Made by a program: the position numbers and the translations under genes
The notes under the pieces: model-generated
What the model was told of the DNA's origin: nothing
Database searches by the model: none
The model's input: only the letters and a program-made list of their open reading frames with translations
Source: JBFFXF01 sp041569895
GTDB taxonomy: Bacteria > Planctomycetota > UBA8108 > JACQVS01
Direction of reading: 5' to 3'
Length of the DNA: 12,870 nt
Assembly: GCA_041569895.1 (NCBI GenBank)
Contig: JBFFXF010000222.1
Location: 1 to 12,870, forward strand
Shown here: positions 1 through 6,883 of the stretch, piece by piece
Position numbering within the stretch: the stretch's first letter is position 1
Layout of the letters: each line of letters starts with the position of its first letter

Positions 1-175
1 CCTCGCCCGGCTGGCGGCTGAAGACGACCGTGCTGTAGACGCGGCCGCGGTGCTCGATGAGACGCTCGAGCTCTTCCGGTCCGGGCCGCAGCAGGCAGCC
101 GCCGAGCAACAGGGCGGCGCCAATGGCGGCGGCGCCAATGGCGGCGGGCACGGTGGCGGCGCGGGTGACACTCAC
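1..175 (-). CDS. Lipoprotein, N-terminal 58 residues (cut by window edge)
   Basis: Reading leftward from a GTG at 173-175 gives an open frame to the window edge, so only the first 58 residues are visible. They begin MSVTRAATVP, followed by an Ala/Gly/Leu-rich stretch (residues 6-26) and the lipobox L24-G25-G26-C27. This predicts signal peptidase II cleavage and lipidation at Cys27. The visible mature part (LLRPGPEELERLIEHRGRV) is not enough to name a family. The GTG overlaps the TGA of the upstream beta-propeller gene as GTGA, the same four-base overlap seen one junction earlier, so it is probably translated by coupling. A perfect 15-bp tandem duplication (116-145) encodes AAIGA twice inside the signal peptide. 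The reading of lipoprotein rests on the lipobox and the overlap; the function is unknown. Confidence 0.66.
   Translation of the reverse strand, partial: MSVTRAATVPAAIGAAAIGAALLLGGCLLRPGPEELERLIEHRGRVYSTVVFSRQPGE
116..145. repeat. Perfect 15-bp tandem duplication in lipoprotein signal peptide
   Basis: The unit GGCGCCAATGGCGGC occurs twice back to back. On the coding (minus) strand it gives AAIGA-AAIGA (residues 11-20) in the hydrophobic core of the lipoprotein signal peptide. Its length is a multiple of three, so the frame is kept. Confidence 0.9.
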
Positions 176-1467
176 TCGCCCGCCCTCACCCGAACGCAGA
201 CGATACGCTCGTCGCTGCGCGCGAAGACGTCCTGGCCGGAGAACGCCGGGTGCGCCCACGTGAATCCGATCACCGGGGCGCGACCGAGCTCCTCGTAGCC
301 GGCCGGCGACAGCCTCGCCATGATCAGCTCGCCGGGCGCGTTGAGGACGATCGCGCGATCGCCGCCGTCGCCCGCCCACACCAGCGACGCGTGCGGGTTG
401 CGGCCGGCGGGCGTCATGCGGTGCTCGTCGCTCCAGACGATCTTCCCGGTGCGCCAGTCGACGCAGAGCAGACCGTCGCGGCGGTCGAGCGCGTAGAGGT
501 GCCCCTCGCGGTAGAGCGGTGTCGACATCAGGCAACTCGGCTTGCGGTCGCTCTCCCAGAGCAGCTCCGGCCGCCCGTTGTCGCCGAGCGTGTACGCGCG
601 CGAGCCGTCCCAGTACCCCGACACGAACAGCCGCCCGTCGTGGAAGACGGGCGAGATGATCGCGACATCGTAGTTGCTCGTCCTGAACGGCATCTCCCAG
701 ATCGCGCGGCCGGTCGCCGGGGCGAGCGCGACCACTGTGTCGGCGGTCCAGCACACGAGTTGCTCGATGCCGCCGGCGCGCAGCGTGATCGGCGTCGAGT
801 AGCCGGGACGGTCGTCGCGGGCGCGCCAGAGCTCCTTGCCGGTGCGGCGGTCGAAGGCGACGATCGTGCCTCCGGGACGTGCACCGGCCTGGACGACGAC
901 CCGACCGTCGCGGACCACCGGCGACGCCGCGTGGCCCCAGATCGGCAGCTTGCCGTTGAGCTCGCCGACGACGTCGACTTCCCAGATCGGCTTGCCGGTC
1001 TCGAGCTCGAGGCAGGCGAGCCGCCCGACCGCGCCGAACGCGAAGACGTGCCCGCCGTCGATCGTCGGTGTCGCGCGCGGGCCGTTGTCGTGGTCCAGGT
1101 CGCCGTACTTCGCCGCCGAGCGCCGCTCCCAGAGCGTCCGACCGCTGTCGCGATCGAGGCAGACGACGCGCTCCTCGTCGACCTCCTTCCCCGGACGGTC
1201 CATGGTGAGGACGCGCGAGCCGACGACGGCTATGCCGGAGTAGCCGCCGCCGATCGGCACGCTCCAGCGCTTCTCGACGCGGTCCCCGGTGAGCCTCGAC
1301 GGCAGCGAGACGCCGCGCCAGATGCCCTCGCCATCGCGACCGCGCCAGCACGGCCAGTCCGCGGCGATGGCGGGCGCGGTCGCCGCGACGAACGTGGTGA
1401 ACGCCACCAGCGCGATGCCGGCGGCAAGCGCCTTCGATCCGGCCGCGGAGTTCCTCGTCTGTCTCAT
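172..1467 (-). CDS. Secreted PQQ-like beta-propeller repeat protein
   Basis: This encodes 431 residues. The N-terminus is a Sec signal peptide: a basic MRQTR start, a hydrophobic core at about residues 12-30, and an AIA|AD cleavage site near 35. The mature protein opens with DWPCWRGRDGEG (37-48), the W-x-x-W-R-G entry motif typical of planctomycete-type PQQ-like propellers. Propeller blades show as repeated 'D/A-x-x-T/S-G-x-x-x-W' units at about 104-113, 154-162, 205-214, 248-257 and 336-345. Such proteins are usually exported scaffolds or binding proteins (BamB-like fold), and the fold does not prove PQQ binding or dehydrogenase activity. The ATG at 1465-1467 was chosen because the signal peptide follows at once and it overlaps the radical SAM stop codon as ATGA; a longer in-frame extension upstream has arginine-rich shadow composition. 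It lies second in a tightly coupled three-gene unit. Partner and ligand are unknown. Confidence 0.88.
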   Translation of the reverse strand: MRQTRNSAAGSKALAAGIALVAFTTFVAATAPAIAADWPCWRGRDGEGIWRGVSLPSRLTGDRVEKRWSVPIGGGYSGIAVVGSRVLTMDRPGKEVDEERVVCLDRDSGRTLWERRSAAKYGDLDHDNGPRATPTIDGGHVFAFGAVGRLACLELETGKPIWEVDVVGELNGKLPIWGHAASPVVRDGRVVVQAGARPGGTIVAFDRRTGKELWRARDDRPGYSTPITLRAGGIEQLVCWTADTVVALAPATGRAIWEMPFRTSNYDVAIISPVFHDGRLFVSGYWDGSRAYTLGDNGRPELLWESDRKPSCLMSTPLYREGHLYALDRRDGLLCVDWRTGKIVWSDEHRMTPAGRNPHASLVWAGDGGDRAIVLNAPGELIMARLSPAGYEELGRAPVIGFTWAHPAFSGQDVFARSDERIVCVRVRAGE

Positions 1468-2558
1468 GATTCCCCGTCGAAGAGGTCGAGCTGCCCGAAG
1501 TGCGAGCGCCTGAACGCCGCCGTCGAGAGCTCCGGCCGCTGGCGCGGAATCCCGACCTTCTTGCACGAGACGGCGAAGAGCGACTCGATCTGCTGCGCGA
1601 AGATGCCCTCGCCGCGCATGCGTGACTTGAACCGCGGGTCGTTCATCTTGCCGCCGCGCACGCTGCGGATGCGGCTCTCGATCTTCCGCTTGCGGTCCGG
1701 GAAGTGGCGCTCGAGCCACGACCCGAAGAGCTCCTCGACCGCGTGCGGCAACCGCAGCATGACGTACGCGGCGGTGCACGCCCCGGCCTTCGCTGCGGCC
1801 TCGAGGATCCGCGGCACCTCGTGGTCGTTGAGACCCGGGATGATCGGCGCCACCAGCACTCCGACGGGCACGCCGGCATCGGTGAGCTCGCGCACGGCGT
1901 CGAGACGCCGCTCGGGATGCGACGTGCGCGGCTCCATCACGCGCGCCAGGTCCGCGTCGAGCGTCGTGACGGAAACGCAGACGAGCGCCGCCCGGTGCCC
2001 GGCGAGCTCCGCGAGTAAATCGGCGTCACGCGTCACCAGGTGGTTCTTGGTGATGACGGAGACCGGGTTGCGGAAGTCGAGCAGCACCTCGAGACACGCG
2101 CGCGTCAGCCGGAACCGACGCTCGGCGGGCTGGTAGGCGTCGGTGACGCCGCTGACGGCGATCACCTGCGGCTCCCACTTCCGCGCCGAGAGCTCGCGCC
2201 GCAGCAGCTCGGGGGCCCGGTCCTTGACGAGGATCCTGGTCTCGAAGTCGAGCCCGGCGGAGAGGCCGAGGAACTCGTGCGTCGGTCGCGCGTAGCAGTA
2301 GACGCAGCCGTGCTCGCAGCCGCGGTAGGGATTGATGCTGGCGTCGAAGCCGACGTCGGGACTGTCGTTGTAGCTGATGATCGAGCCCGACGGGTCCCGC
2401 ATGAAGTGCGTGCGCGGCAGCGGGTCGTCCGGATCACGCCCCGGCCCGTCCGGGACGTACCAGAGCGTCTCGAACCGGTTCGGCGGGTTGTCGGGCGTGC
2501 CGCGACCGCGAATCGAGGGCGTCGGCGGCTGCGCTGGCTGCGGGACGATCGGTTCCAC
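1464..2558 (-). CDS. PA0069-family radical SAM protein (SPL-like)
   Basis: This encodes 364 residues with a GTG start. The segment GRGTPDNPPNRFE (18-30) is the conserved entry of the PA0069/Rv2578c family. It is followed by SPDVGFDASINPYRGCEHGC and the 4Fe-4S-binding triad C81-x3-C85-x2-C88 with YCYARPTHE after it. A TIM-barrel-like remainder follows, including KNHLVTRD (about 171-178), VSVTTLD (195-201), and VLVAPIIPGLND (234-245), with a basic, cysteine-poor C-terminus. The family resembles spore photoproduct lyase, but the substrate is not established, so no reaction is assigned. The GTG at 2556-2558 is preceded by AAGGA (2562-2566) at only three bases spacing, which is short. No ATG is available between it and the conserved motif except one at residue 53, which would remove the conserved entry. 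The stop codon overlaps the start of the beta-propeller gene. Confidence 0.9.
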   Translation of the reverse strand: MEPIVPQPAQPPTPSIRGRGTPDNPPNRFETLWYVPDGPGRDPDDPLPRTHFMRDPSGSIISYNDSPDVGFDASINPYRGCEHGCVYCYARPTHEFLGLSAGLDFETRILVKDRAPELLRRELSARKWEPQVIAVSGVTDAYQPAERRFRLTRACLEVLLDFRNPVSVITKNHLVTRDADLLAELAGHRAALVCVSVTTLDADLARVMEPRTSHPERRLDAVRELTDAGVPVGVLVAPIIPGLNDHEVPRILEAAAKAGACTAAYVMLRLPHAVEELFGSWLERHFPDRKRKIESRIRSVRGGKMNDPRFKSRMRGEGIFAQQIESLFAVSCKKVGIPRQRPELSTAAFRRSHFGQLDLFDGES

Positions 2559-2610
2559 GGGTCCTTCGTCGTCGAGCTGTCTCTGTGTCGGTCGCTCTGT
2601 CCGAGCCGGT

Positions 2611-2616
2611 ATTGTA
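2611..2616 (-). promoter_or_regulatory. Possible -10 box for the radical SAM operon
   Basis: On the minus strand the 109-bp gap between the nuclease stop and the radical SAM start contains TACAAT, one base from the TATAAT consensus, in a stretch otherwise rich in G and C. It would start transcription near 2604 and give a 45-47-base leader. No convincing -35 box is present at 16-18 bases upstream (GC-only hexamers), so this is a weak call. Confidence 0.3.
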
Positions 2617-2667
2617 CACCTACTCGAGGACGAGCGCGCTGGCCCCGTGTCCCGCGAACGCCTCGCC

Positions 2668-5600
2668 TCACTCGCATGGTGGAAACGTCGCGCACTCCAG
2701 CACGCCGTCCGTGGCGCCGCACTCCGGAAAGGGCGCCAGCGGAGGCGGCCCGCCGAGGAAGAGGAAGTTGAAGGTGTAGGACGCGTCGGCGAGATCGAAC
2801 GTGTCGCTGCCGTTCGAGTCGCACGAGGCAGCGCAGCCGGGATCGGGGTCGCCGAGAAAGAGGATCCCGAGGCCCTTGATGCCATCGCTGATGTTGACGA
2901 CGCCGTCCTGGTTGCAGTCGGCGCGGATGATGCGGGGCCCATCGTCGACCCCCGGCCTGACGAAGACCACCAGGCCGTCGTGGTCCGACGCGGCGAGCGG
3001 CGACGCCGAGTCCTCCTCGAAGGTGACCGGCGCATCCGCGTTGCCGCGTCCGAGCTCGACGCCGCTGACCAGCTCCGACAGCGCGGTCGAGGTGACCGCG
3101 TGGTCGAGCGCCTGCGCGGTGCCGTCGCGGACGAACGAGTAGCGCTCCGCCTCCGGGAGCGCCAGCGTCTGATTGGCGAGGTCGGGATCGACGATGTCCG
3201 TGCCGGGGAGCAGCGCGCCGCCGGGATCGAGGTTGCCGGTGACGATGCCGATGACGTCGACGAAGCCGTCGGTGAACTCGAACGCGTTGAAGTCGCCGAT
3301 AATCATCAGCCGGACGTCTGCGTCCTCGGTCTGCCGGCGCTGCGCCTCCTCCGCCAGGAAGGTCGCCTGGGCGAGGCGCTTCTCGCGCGCGAAGTCGCCG
3401 GCATCGGTGAGCTCGTCGACGTCGCGCAGCGAGCGCAGGTGGACGTTGATCACCGTCAGCGGAAGGGAGGCGCCGCCGTTCTCGTGGGCGGCCTCGAGGA
3501 CCAGCGGCGGGCGGCTGAAGGTCGGCTCGCCGCCCGGGAGCGCCTGGTCGGCGCCGATCTGCGCGACCGACGTCACCTCGACCGTGTCGCGGACGAGGTA
3601 GCCGAGGTGCTGCTCGAGGGGATCGCCGCCGATCTCGTGAAACGCCGCGTACTCGACACCAGGAAACTCGGCCGCGACACGCGCTGCGAGATCCTCGAGC
3701 ACGCGGAGCTTCTCGACCTCCTGCACGGCGAGGATGTCGGGCGCGTCGAGGACCGCGCCGATGAAGAGCGCCAGCTTGGTCAGCCTGCGCTGGTACTCGC
3801 CCGCGCTCGGGACCTCGTCCTGGCCGGGATCGTCCTGGTCGTCGTAGAGCGCGAAGAGGTTGAGCGATGCGACCGTGAGCTCGCCGTCGACGCGCTCGCG
3901 CACCGGACGCGGCGCCGGCTCGCCGGTGGTCTCGAGCACCGCCGGAAGCACAGTGTACGCGCGGAACCGGAACGTCAGCGGCCCGACGCAGCGATCGATC
4001 GACGCGCCGGCGGGAAGCTGCGCGTCGGGGAGGCCGAGGAAGTCCGGCTCGACCTCGAAGATCTCCGGGTTGCCGTCCCACACCGGCAGGTCGCCGCCGA
4101 TGCCCGGAAACGCGACCCCCGGCTCGCGGAACGCCCGTGAGTCCCGCGCGACGACGATGAGCTCGCCGAAACGGTTGTACGGTCCCGTCACCGTGCCGCT
4201 GAACTCGACCAGCATCCCCTCGAAGCGCTCGAGCTCGTTCTCCGGTTGCGGCTGATCGGGCGACGGCACCGTGGCGTCGAAACGGATCGGCTCCGGGATC
4301 GGTGCGCCCTTCGCGGTCACCACCACGAGGTCCGGCCCGCTGATCTCGGTGAGGTCGAAGAACTCGATCACCTCGCCGTCGACGTCGACGACGTCGCCGG
4401 GCTCGACGGCGGGCGTGCCGTTGGTGAAGACGAACAGCCCGTCGGAGGTCTCGGGATCGCCGTCGGACCGCTCCGGCGGCGTCTGCATGAAGAACCCGCC
4501 GCTCGGCGCGGGCTTCACCGCCGTGACGATGTTGCCGCGCGTCTTGACGACCTGGCCGGCGAATGCCGACTGCATGCCGGGACCCTGGATCTCCCAGATC
4601 TCGACGACGATCTCCGGCGGCGGCTCGTCGGGACAGCCGGCGAAGGTCGAGCCGTCGGAGAGCGTGCCGGGCGAGAAGCGGCCGATCGAGCCCGCCGCGC
4701 TCGTATGCGGGACGAACGCCTCGCCGGTGATATCGGGATCGCGCGTCAGCGACTGGTCGTTCCCGCCCTCGGGCCCGTACGTCGCCACCGCCTGCGCGAC
4801 ACCCGCGGCGTTCGAGAGCGTCACCGTGTCGCCGGTGTTGTTGAAGCCAAGCGACCCGGTCGATGCGCGCTGCATGGTCGCGCCGGTGAACTCGAGCCCG
4901 ATCGAGCCGCCGCCGAAGACGACGACGGCGCACTCCGCCGCGATGACCGTGCCCGACTGGAACACGTGCCGCACGCCGACGGCGTCGGAGACGCTCCAGC
5001 CGCCGATGTCGACGTCCTCGCCGCTGTCGTTGTAGATCTCGACGAACTCGTCCTGCTGCGTGTCGACGACGCCGTCGCCGTTGGCATCCCCGGCGGTGGC
5101 GTCCGGGTCGGCGTGGATCTCGTTGATGATCCAGCCGGTGTCGCCGGGGAGGGGCGGCGTGTCCGGGCAGCCCTCGAACCGGGTGCCGTCGGCGAGCGCG
5201 CCGGGGGAAAACGGCGCCCCGCCGGAGCCCGGCGCGGTCGAGTGGAGCACGTACCCCGCCGCGGGGTCGAGCTCCGGATCGAGGACCAGCGACTGGTTCT
5301 GCCCGCCCTCGCCGCCGTACGTGACGCTGGCGACCGGGAGACCCGTGTCGTCGGCGAGCGTGATGCTGTCGCCGTTGTTGTTGAGCCCGATCATGCCGCT
5401 CGACGCCAGCTGGAAACCCGCGCCGGTGAACTCGACGCCGATCGAGCCGCCCCCGAAGACGACGATGGCGCAACTGTCCTCGACCACCGTGCCGGGCGGA
5501 AACGTGTGGCGCACGCCGACTCCGTCGGAGAGCGTCCAGCCCGAGATGTCCCTCGCCGAGCCGGTCGCGTTGACGATCTCGACGAACTCGTCCTCCGAGC

Positions 5601-5769
5601 CGTCGCGCTGACCGTCGCCGTTCGCGTCGCCGGTCGCGACGTCGGGCCCCGGATCGGCGAGGAACTCGTTGATCAGCCACCCGGTTCCACCGGCCCGCGC
5701 GGGCGTGGCCACGAGCAGAAGGGAAGCCACCGAGAGCCAGACTGCGAGCGGCGTGATTCGCGCATTCAT
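2668..5769 (-). CDS. Secreted multidomain nuclease: LTD-LTD-OB-EEP-dockerin-like
   Basis: This encodes 1033 residues. A signal peptide (MNARITPLAV to ATPARA|GG, cleavage about 26) is followed by two lamin-tail domains (about 28-203 and 210-381), each with GDANGDG...DEFVEI, a GGW-type strand, AxVVFGGGSIG and a Cys pair (C100/C201; C280/C379). Next is an OB-fold region of the YhcR/ExeM type (about 388-610: TRGNIVTAV, GFFMQ, SDGLFVFTN, GDVVDVDGEV). The endonuclease/exonuclease/phosphatase domain (about 628-938) has the expected catalytic set: N637 in ASLN, E684 in QEVE, H777 in NVHL, D826/N828 in GDFN, D889-H890, and D929-H930 in SDHD. The tail (about 950-1018) has two Ca-binding-like loops (D951-x-N953-x-D955-G; D984-x-N986) with LFLGD/LFLGG. 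The likely role is extracellular or surface DNA (or phosphodiester) hydrolysis. The start is set by AAGGAG (5778-5783), eight bases before ATG, and by the signal peptide; a 25-residue upstream extension is rejected. Confidence 0.92.
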   Translation of the reverse strand: MNARITPLAVWLSVASLLLVATPARAGGTGWLINEFLADPGPDVATGDANGDGQRDGSEDEFVEIVNATGSARDISGWTLSDGVGVRHTFPPGTVVEDSCAIVVFGGGSIGVEFTGAGFQLASSGMIGLNNNGDSITLADDTGLPVASVTYGGEGGQNQSLVLDPELDPAAGYVLHSTAPGSGGAPFSPGALADGTRFEGCPDTPPLPGDTGWIINEIHADPDATAGDANGDGVVDTQQDEFVEIYNDSGEDVDIGGWSVSDAVGVRHVFQSGTVIAAECAVVVFGGGSIGLEFTGATMQRASTGSLGFNNTGDTVTLSNAAGVAQAVATYGPEGGNDQSLTRDPDITGEAFVPHTSAAGSIGRFSPGTLSDGSTFAGCPDEPPPEIVVEIWEIQGPGMQSAFAGQVVKTRGNIVTAVKPAPSGGFFMQTPPERSDGDPETSDGLFVFTNGTPAVEPGDVVDVDGEVIEFFDLTEISGPDLVVVTAKGAPIPEPIRFDATVPSPDQPQPENELERFEGMLVEFSGTVTGPYNRFGELIVVARDSRAFREPGVAFPGIGGDLPVWDGNPEIFEVEPDFLGLPDAQLPAGASIDRCVGPLTFRFRAYTVLPAVLETTGEPAPRPVRERVDGELTVASLNLFALYDDQDDPGQDEVPSAGEYQRRLTKLALFIGAVLDAPDILAVQEVEKLRVLEDLAARVAAEFPGVEYAAFHEIGGDPLEQHLGYLVRDTVEVTSVAQIGADQALPGGEPTFSRPPLVLEAAHENGGASLPLTVINVHLRSLRDVDELTDAGDFAREKRLAQATFLAEEAQRRQTEDADVRLMIIGDFNAFEFTDGFVDVIGIVTGNLDPGGALLPGTDIVDPDLANQTLALPEAERYSFVRDGTAQALDHAVTSTALSELVSGVELGRGNADAPVTFEEDSASPLAASDHDGLVVFVRPGVDDGPRIIRADCNQDGVVNISDGIKGLGILFLGDPDPGCAASCDSNGSDTFDLADASYTFNFLFLGGPPPLAPFPECGATDGVLECATFPPCE
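4880..4932 (-). repeat. Nucleotide-level duplicate inside lamin-tail domain 2
   Basis: This stretch matches 5420-5472 with about four mismatches in 53 bases, at a spacing of 540 bases (180 codons). It encodes the CAxVVFGGGSIGxEFTGA core of the second lamin-tail domain. The near-identity at DNA level, when flanking parts of the domains have diverged further, shows that the tandem domains arose by internal duplication and that this core is conserved or has been homogenised. Confidence 0.85.
5420..5472 (-). repeat. Nucleotide-level duplicate inside lamin-tail domain 1
   Basis: This is the partner copy of 4880-4932, encoding the same Cys-containing FGGGSIG core in the first lamin-tail domain. 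The differences seen are a swapped G/C pair and two single substitutions. Confidence 0.85.
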
Positions 5770-5777
5770 CGAACGCT

Positions 5778-5783
5778 CTCCTT
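5778..5783 (-). promoter_or_regulatory. Strong Shine-Dalgarno of the secreted nuclease
   Basis: AAGGAG on the minus strand lies eight bases before the ATG at 5767-5769. It is the best ribosome-binding site in the window and fixes the nuclease start at the signal peptide rather than at the longer in-frame ATG at 5844. Confidence 0.85.
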
Positions 5784-5816
5784 TTCTCGCTGAAACATTT
5801 GCCGGACCCGGCGTCA

Positions 5817-5844
5817 ATGGTAGAAACACCGGATCGCTTTTCAA
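5817..5844 (-). promoter_or_regulatory. Candidate sigma-70-type promoter of the nuclease
   Basis: Reading the minus strand, TTGAAA (5839-5844) and TACCAT (5817-5822) are separated by 16 bases. They match the -35 and -10 consensus at five and four of six positions. Predicted initiation is near 5810, giving a leader of about 41 bases that contains the strong Shine-Dalgarno. Consensus rules from other phyla may not hold exactly here. Confidence 0.4.
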
Positions 5845-5866
5845 CCCCGCCGAACTCTGCTATTTT
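5838..5866 (+). promoter_or_regulatory. Candidate extended -10 promoter of the oxygenase gene
   Basis: TTTTCA (5838-5843) is followed after 17 bases by TATTTT (5861-5866), which is preceded by TG-C (5858-5860), an extended -10 arrangement. The local AT-rich patch stands out in GC-rich surroundings. Seven bases downstream of the -10 box is the A of the oxygenase ATG, so the transcript may start at the start codon. The -35 box overlaps the -35 box of the divergent nuclease promoter. Confidence 0.42.
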
Positions 5867-5872
5867 GATCCC

Positions 5873-6820
5873 ATGCCGAAGCGTCACGTCCCGACCGTCA
5901 ACCTCGAGCAGCTGACGAGCGCCGATGAGCAGCACGACCGCGCCGTGGAGACCATCGGCAGCGGGCTCACGGAGTTCGGGTTCATCGTCATCGAGGGCCA
6001 CGGCGTCGAGCCCGAGACCATCCGCGCGGTTCACGACGTGGCGCGCGCGTTCTTCGCGTTGCCGGAGCCGATCAAGATGCTCCATTCCGGCGTCGAGGGC
6101 GGCGCCCGCGGCTACACCGCCTTCGGCGTCGAGCACGCCAGGGATCACGATCAGCCCGACCTGAAGGAGTTCTGGCAGATCGGCCAGGAGCTGCCGGACG
6201 ACCACCCGTACCGCTCCGAGTACCACGCGAACATCTGGCCGGACGACGTGCCGGGGTTCCGCGATGCGACGCTGACGCTGTTCCGCTCGCTCGAGCGCTG
6301 CGCGGCGGTCATCCTCGAGGCGCTGGCGCGGCACCTCGACCTGCCGCCGAGCACGTTCGTCGACATGATCGTCGACGGCAACCACGTGCTGCGCCTCATC
6401 CACTACCCGCCGCTGCGAGGCGAGCTCCGCCCCGGCGCCGTGCGCGCCGCCGCGCACGAGGACATCAACATGATCACGCTGCTCTGCGAGGCGACGGAGA
6501 GCGGCCTGGAGATCCTCACCCGCGACGGCGAGTGGCTTCCGGTGCAGGCGCGCGCTGACCAGATCGTCGTCAACGCGGGCGACATGCTGGCGCGCGTCGT
6601 CAACGACGTCGTCCCGGCGACGAAGCACCGGGTGGTGAATCCGACCGCGGGTCGCAACCGATCGCGCTTCTCGATCCCGTTCTTCGCGCATCCCTTCTCG
6701 GCGTGCGACCTCACGGTGATGGAGCGGTTCACCTCGCCCGACCGTCCGGCGAAGTATCCGCCGATCACGGCCGGCGAGTTCCTCGAGGAGCGCCTGCGGG
6801 AGATCGGGCTCAAGAAATAG
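5873..6820 (+). CDS. 2-oxoglutarate/Fe(II)-dependent oxygenase, isopenicillin N synthase type
   Basis: This encodes 315 residues, the usual length for the family. The N-terminal dioxygenase segment is clear: HVPTVNLEQL (5-14), LTEFGFIVIEGHGV (32-45), RAFFALP (58-64). The catalytic double-stranded beta-helix has the iron triad H195-x-D197 (in AAHEDINMITLL) and H252 (in KHRVVNP), and the 2-oxoglutarate-binding R265-x-S267 (in RSRFSIPFF). NAGDMLARVVNDVVPATKHRV is the typical C-terminal strand pattern. The substrate cannot be read from sequence; relatives act on peptides, hormones, amino acids and, in fungi, thymine. The ATG at 5873-5875 places the conserved 'vPtvdL' motif at residues 6-11, so the longer upstream frame is rejected. 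There is no Shine-Dalgarno in front of it, in line with a leaderless transcript. The next gene follows after 63 bases on the same strand. Confidence 0.92.
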   Translation: MPKRHVPTVNLEQLTSADEQHDRAVETIGSGLTEFGFIVIEGHGVEPETIRAVHDVARAFFALPEPIKMLHSGVEGGARGYTAFGVEHARDHDQPDLKEFWQIGQELPDDHPYRSEYHANIWPDDVPGFRDATLTLFRSLERCAAVILEALARHLDLPPSTFVDMIVDGNHVLRLIHYPPLRGELRPGAVRAAAHEDINMITLLCEATESGLEILTRDGEWLPVQARADQIVVNAGDMLARVVNDVVPATKHRVVNPTAGRNRSRFSIPFFAHPFSACDLTVMERFTSPDRPAKYPPITAGEFLEERLREIGLKK

Positions 6821-6852
6821 CGGGGAGAGTGCGGCGCGGGGAGAGAGCGGCG
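6821..6852. repeat. Two-unit 16-bp tandem repeat between oxygenase and HD gene
   Basis: Starting directly after the oxygenase TAG, a 16-base unit (CGGGGAGAGTGCGGCG) is followed at once by a copy with a single T-to-A change (6837-6852). It makes up half of the 63-base spacer. The second copy ends close to the HD gene ribosome-binding site. Confidence 0.8.
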
Positions 6853-6883
6853 CGCCTCGCCCGCGGGAGCGCATGGAGCACGA

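Noticed and set aside
1468..1779. Upstream extension of the beta-propeller start
   Set aside because: It is out of frame inside the radical SAM gene, Arg-rich, and would bury the signal peptide.
250..2136. Long plus-strand open frame opposite the beta-propeller and radical SAM genes
   Set aside because: Arg/Ala/Val-rich with no motif, fully antisense to two genes with clear signature motifs.
4246..5793. Long plus-strand open frame opposite the nuclease
   Set aside because: Composition of a mirror frame of the LTD repeats (repeated RAAEDDDGA-like text); no start signal or domain.
5669..5872. Upstream extension of the oxygenase start
   Set aside because: It would run through the nuclease signal peptide region and promoter area; the ATG at 5873 fits the conserved N-terminal motif.
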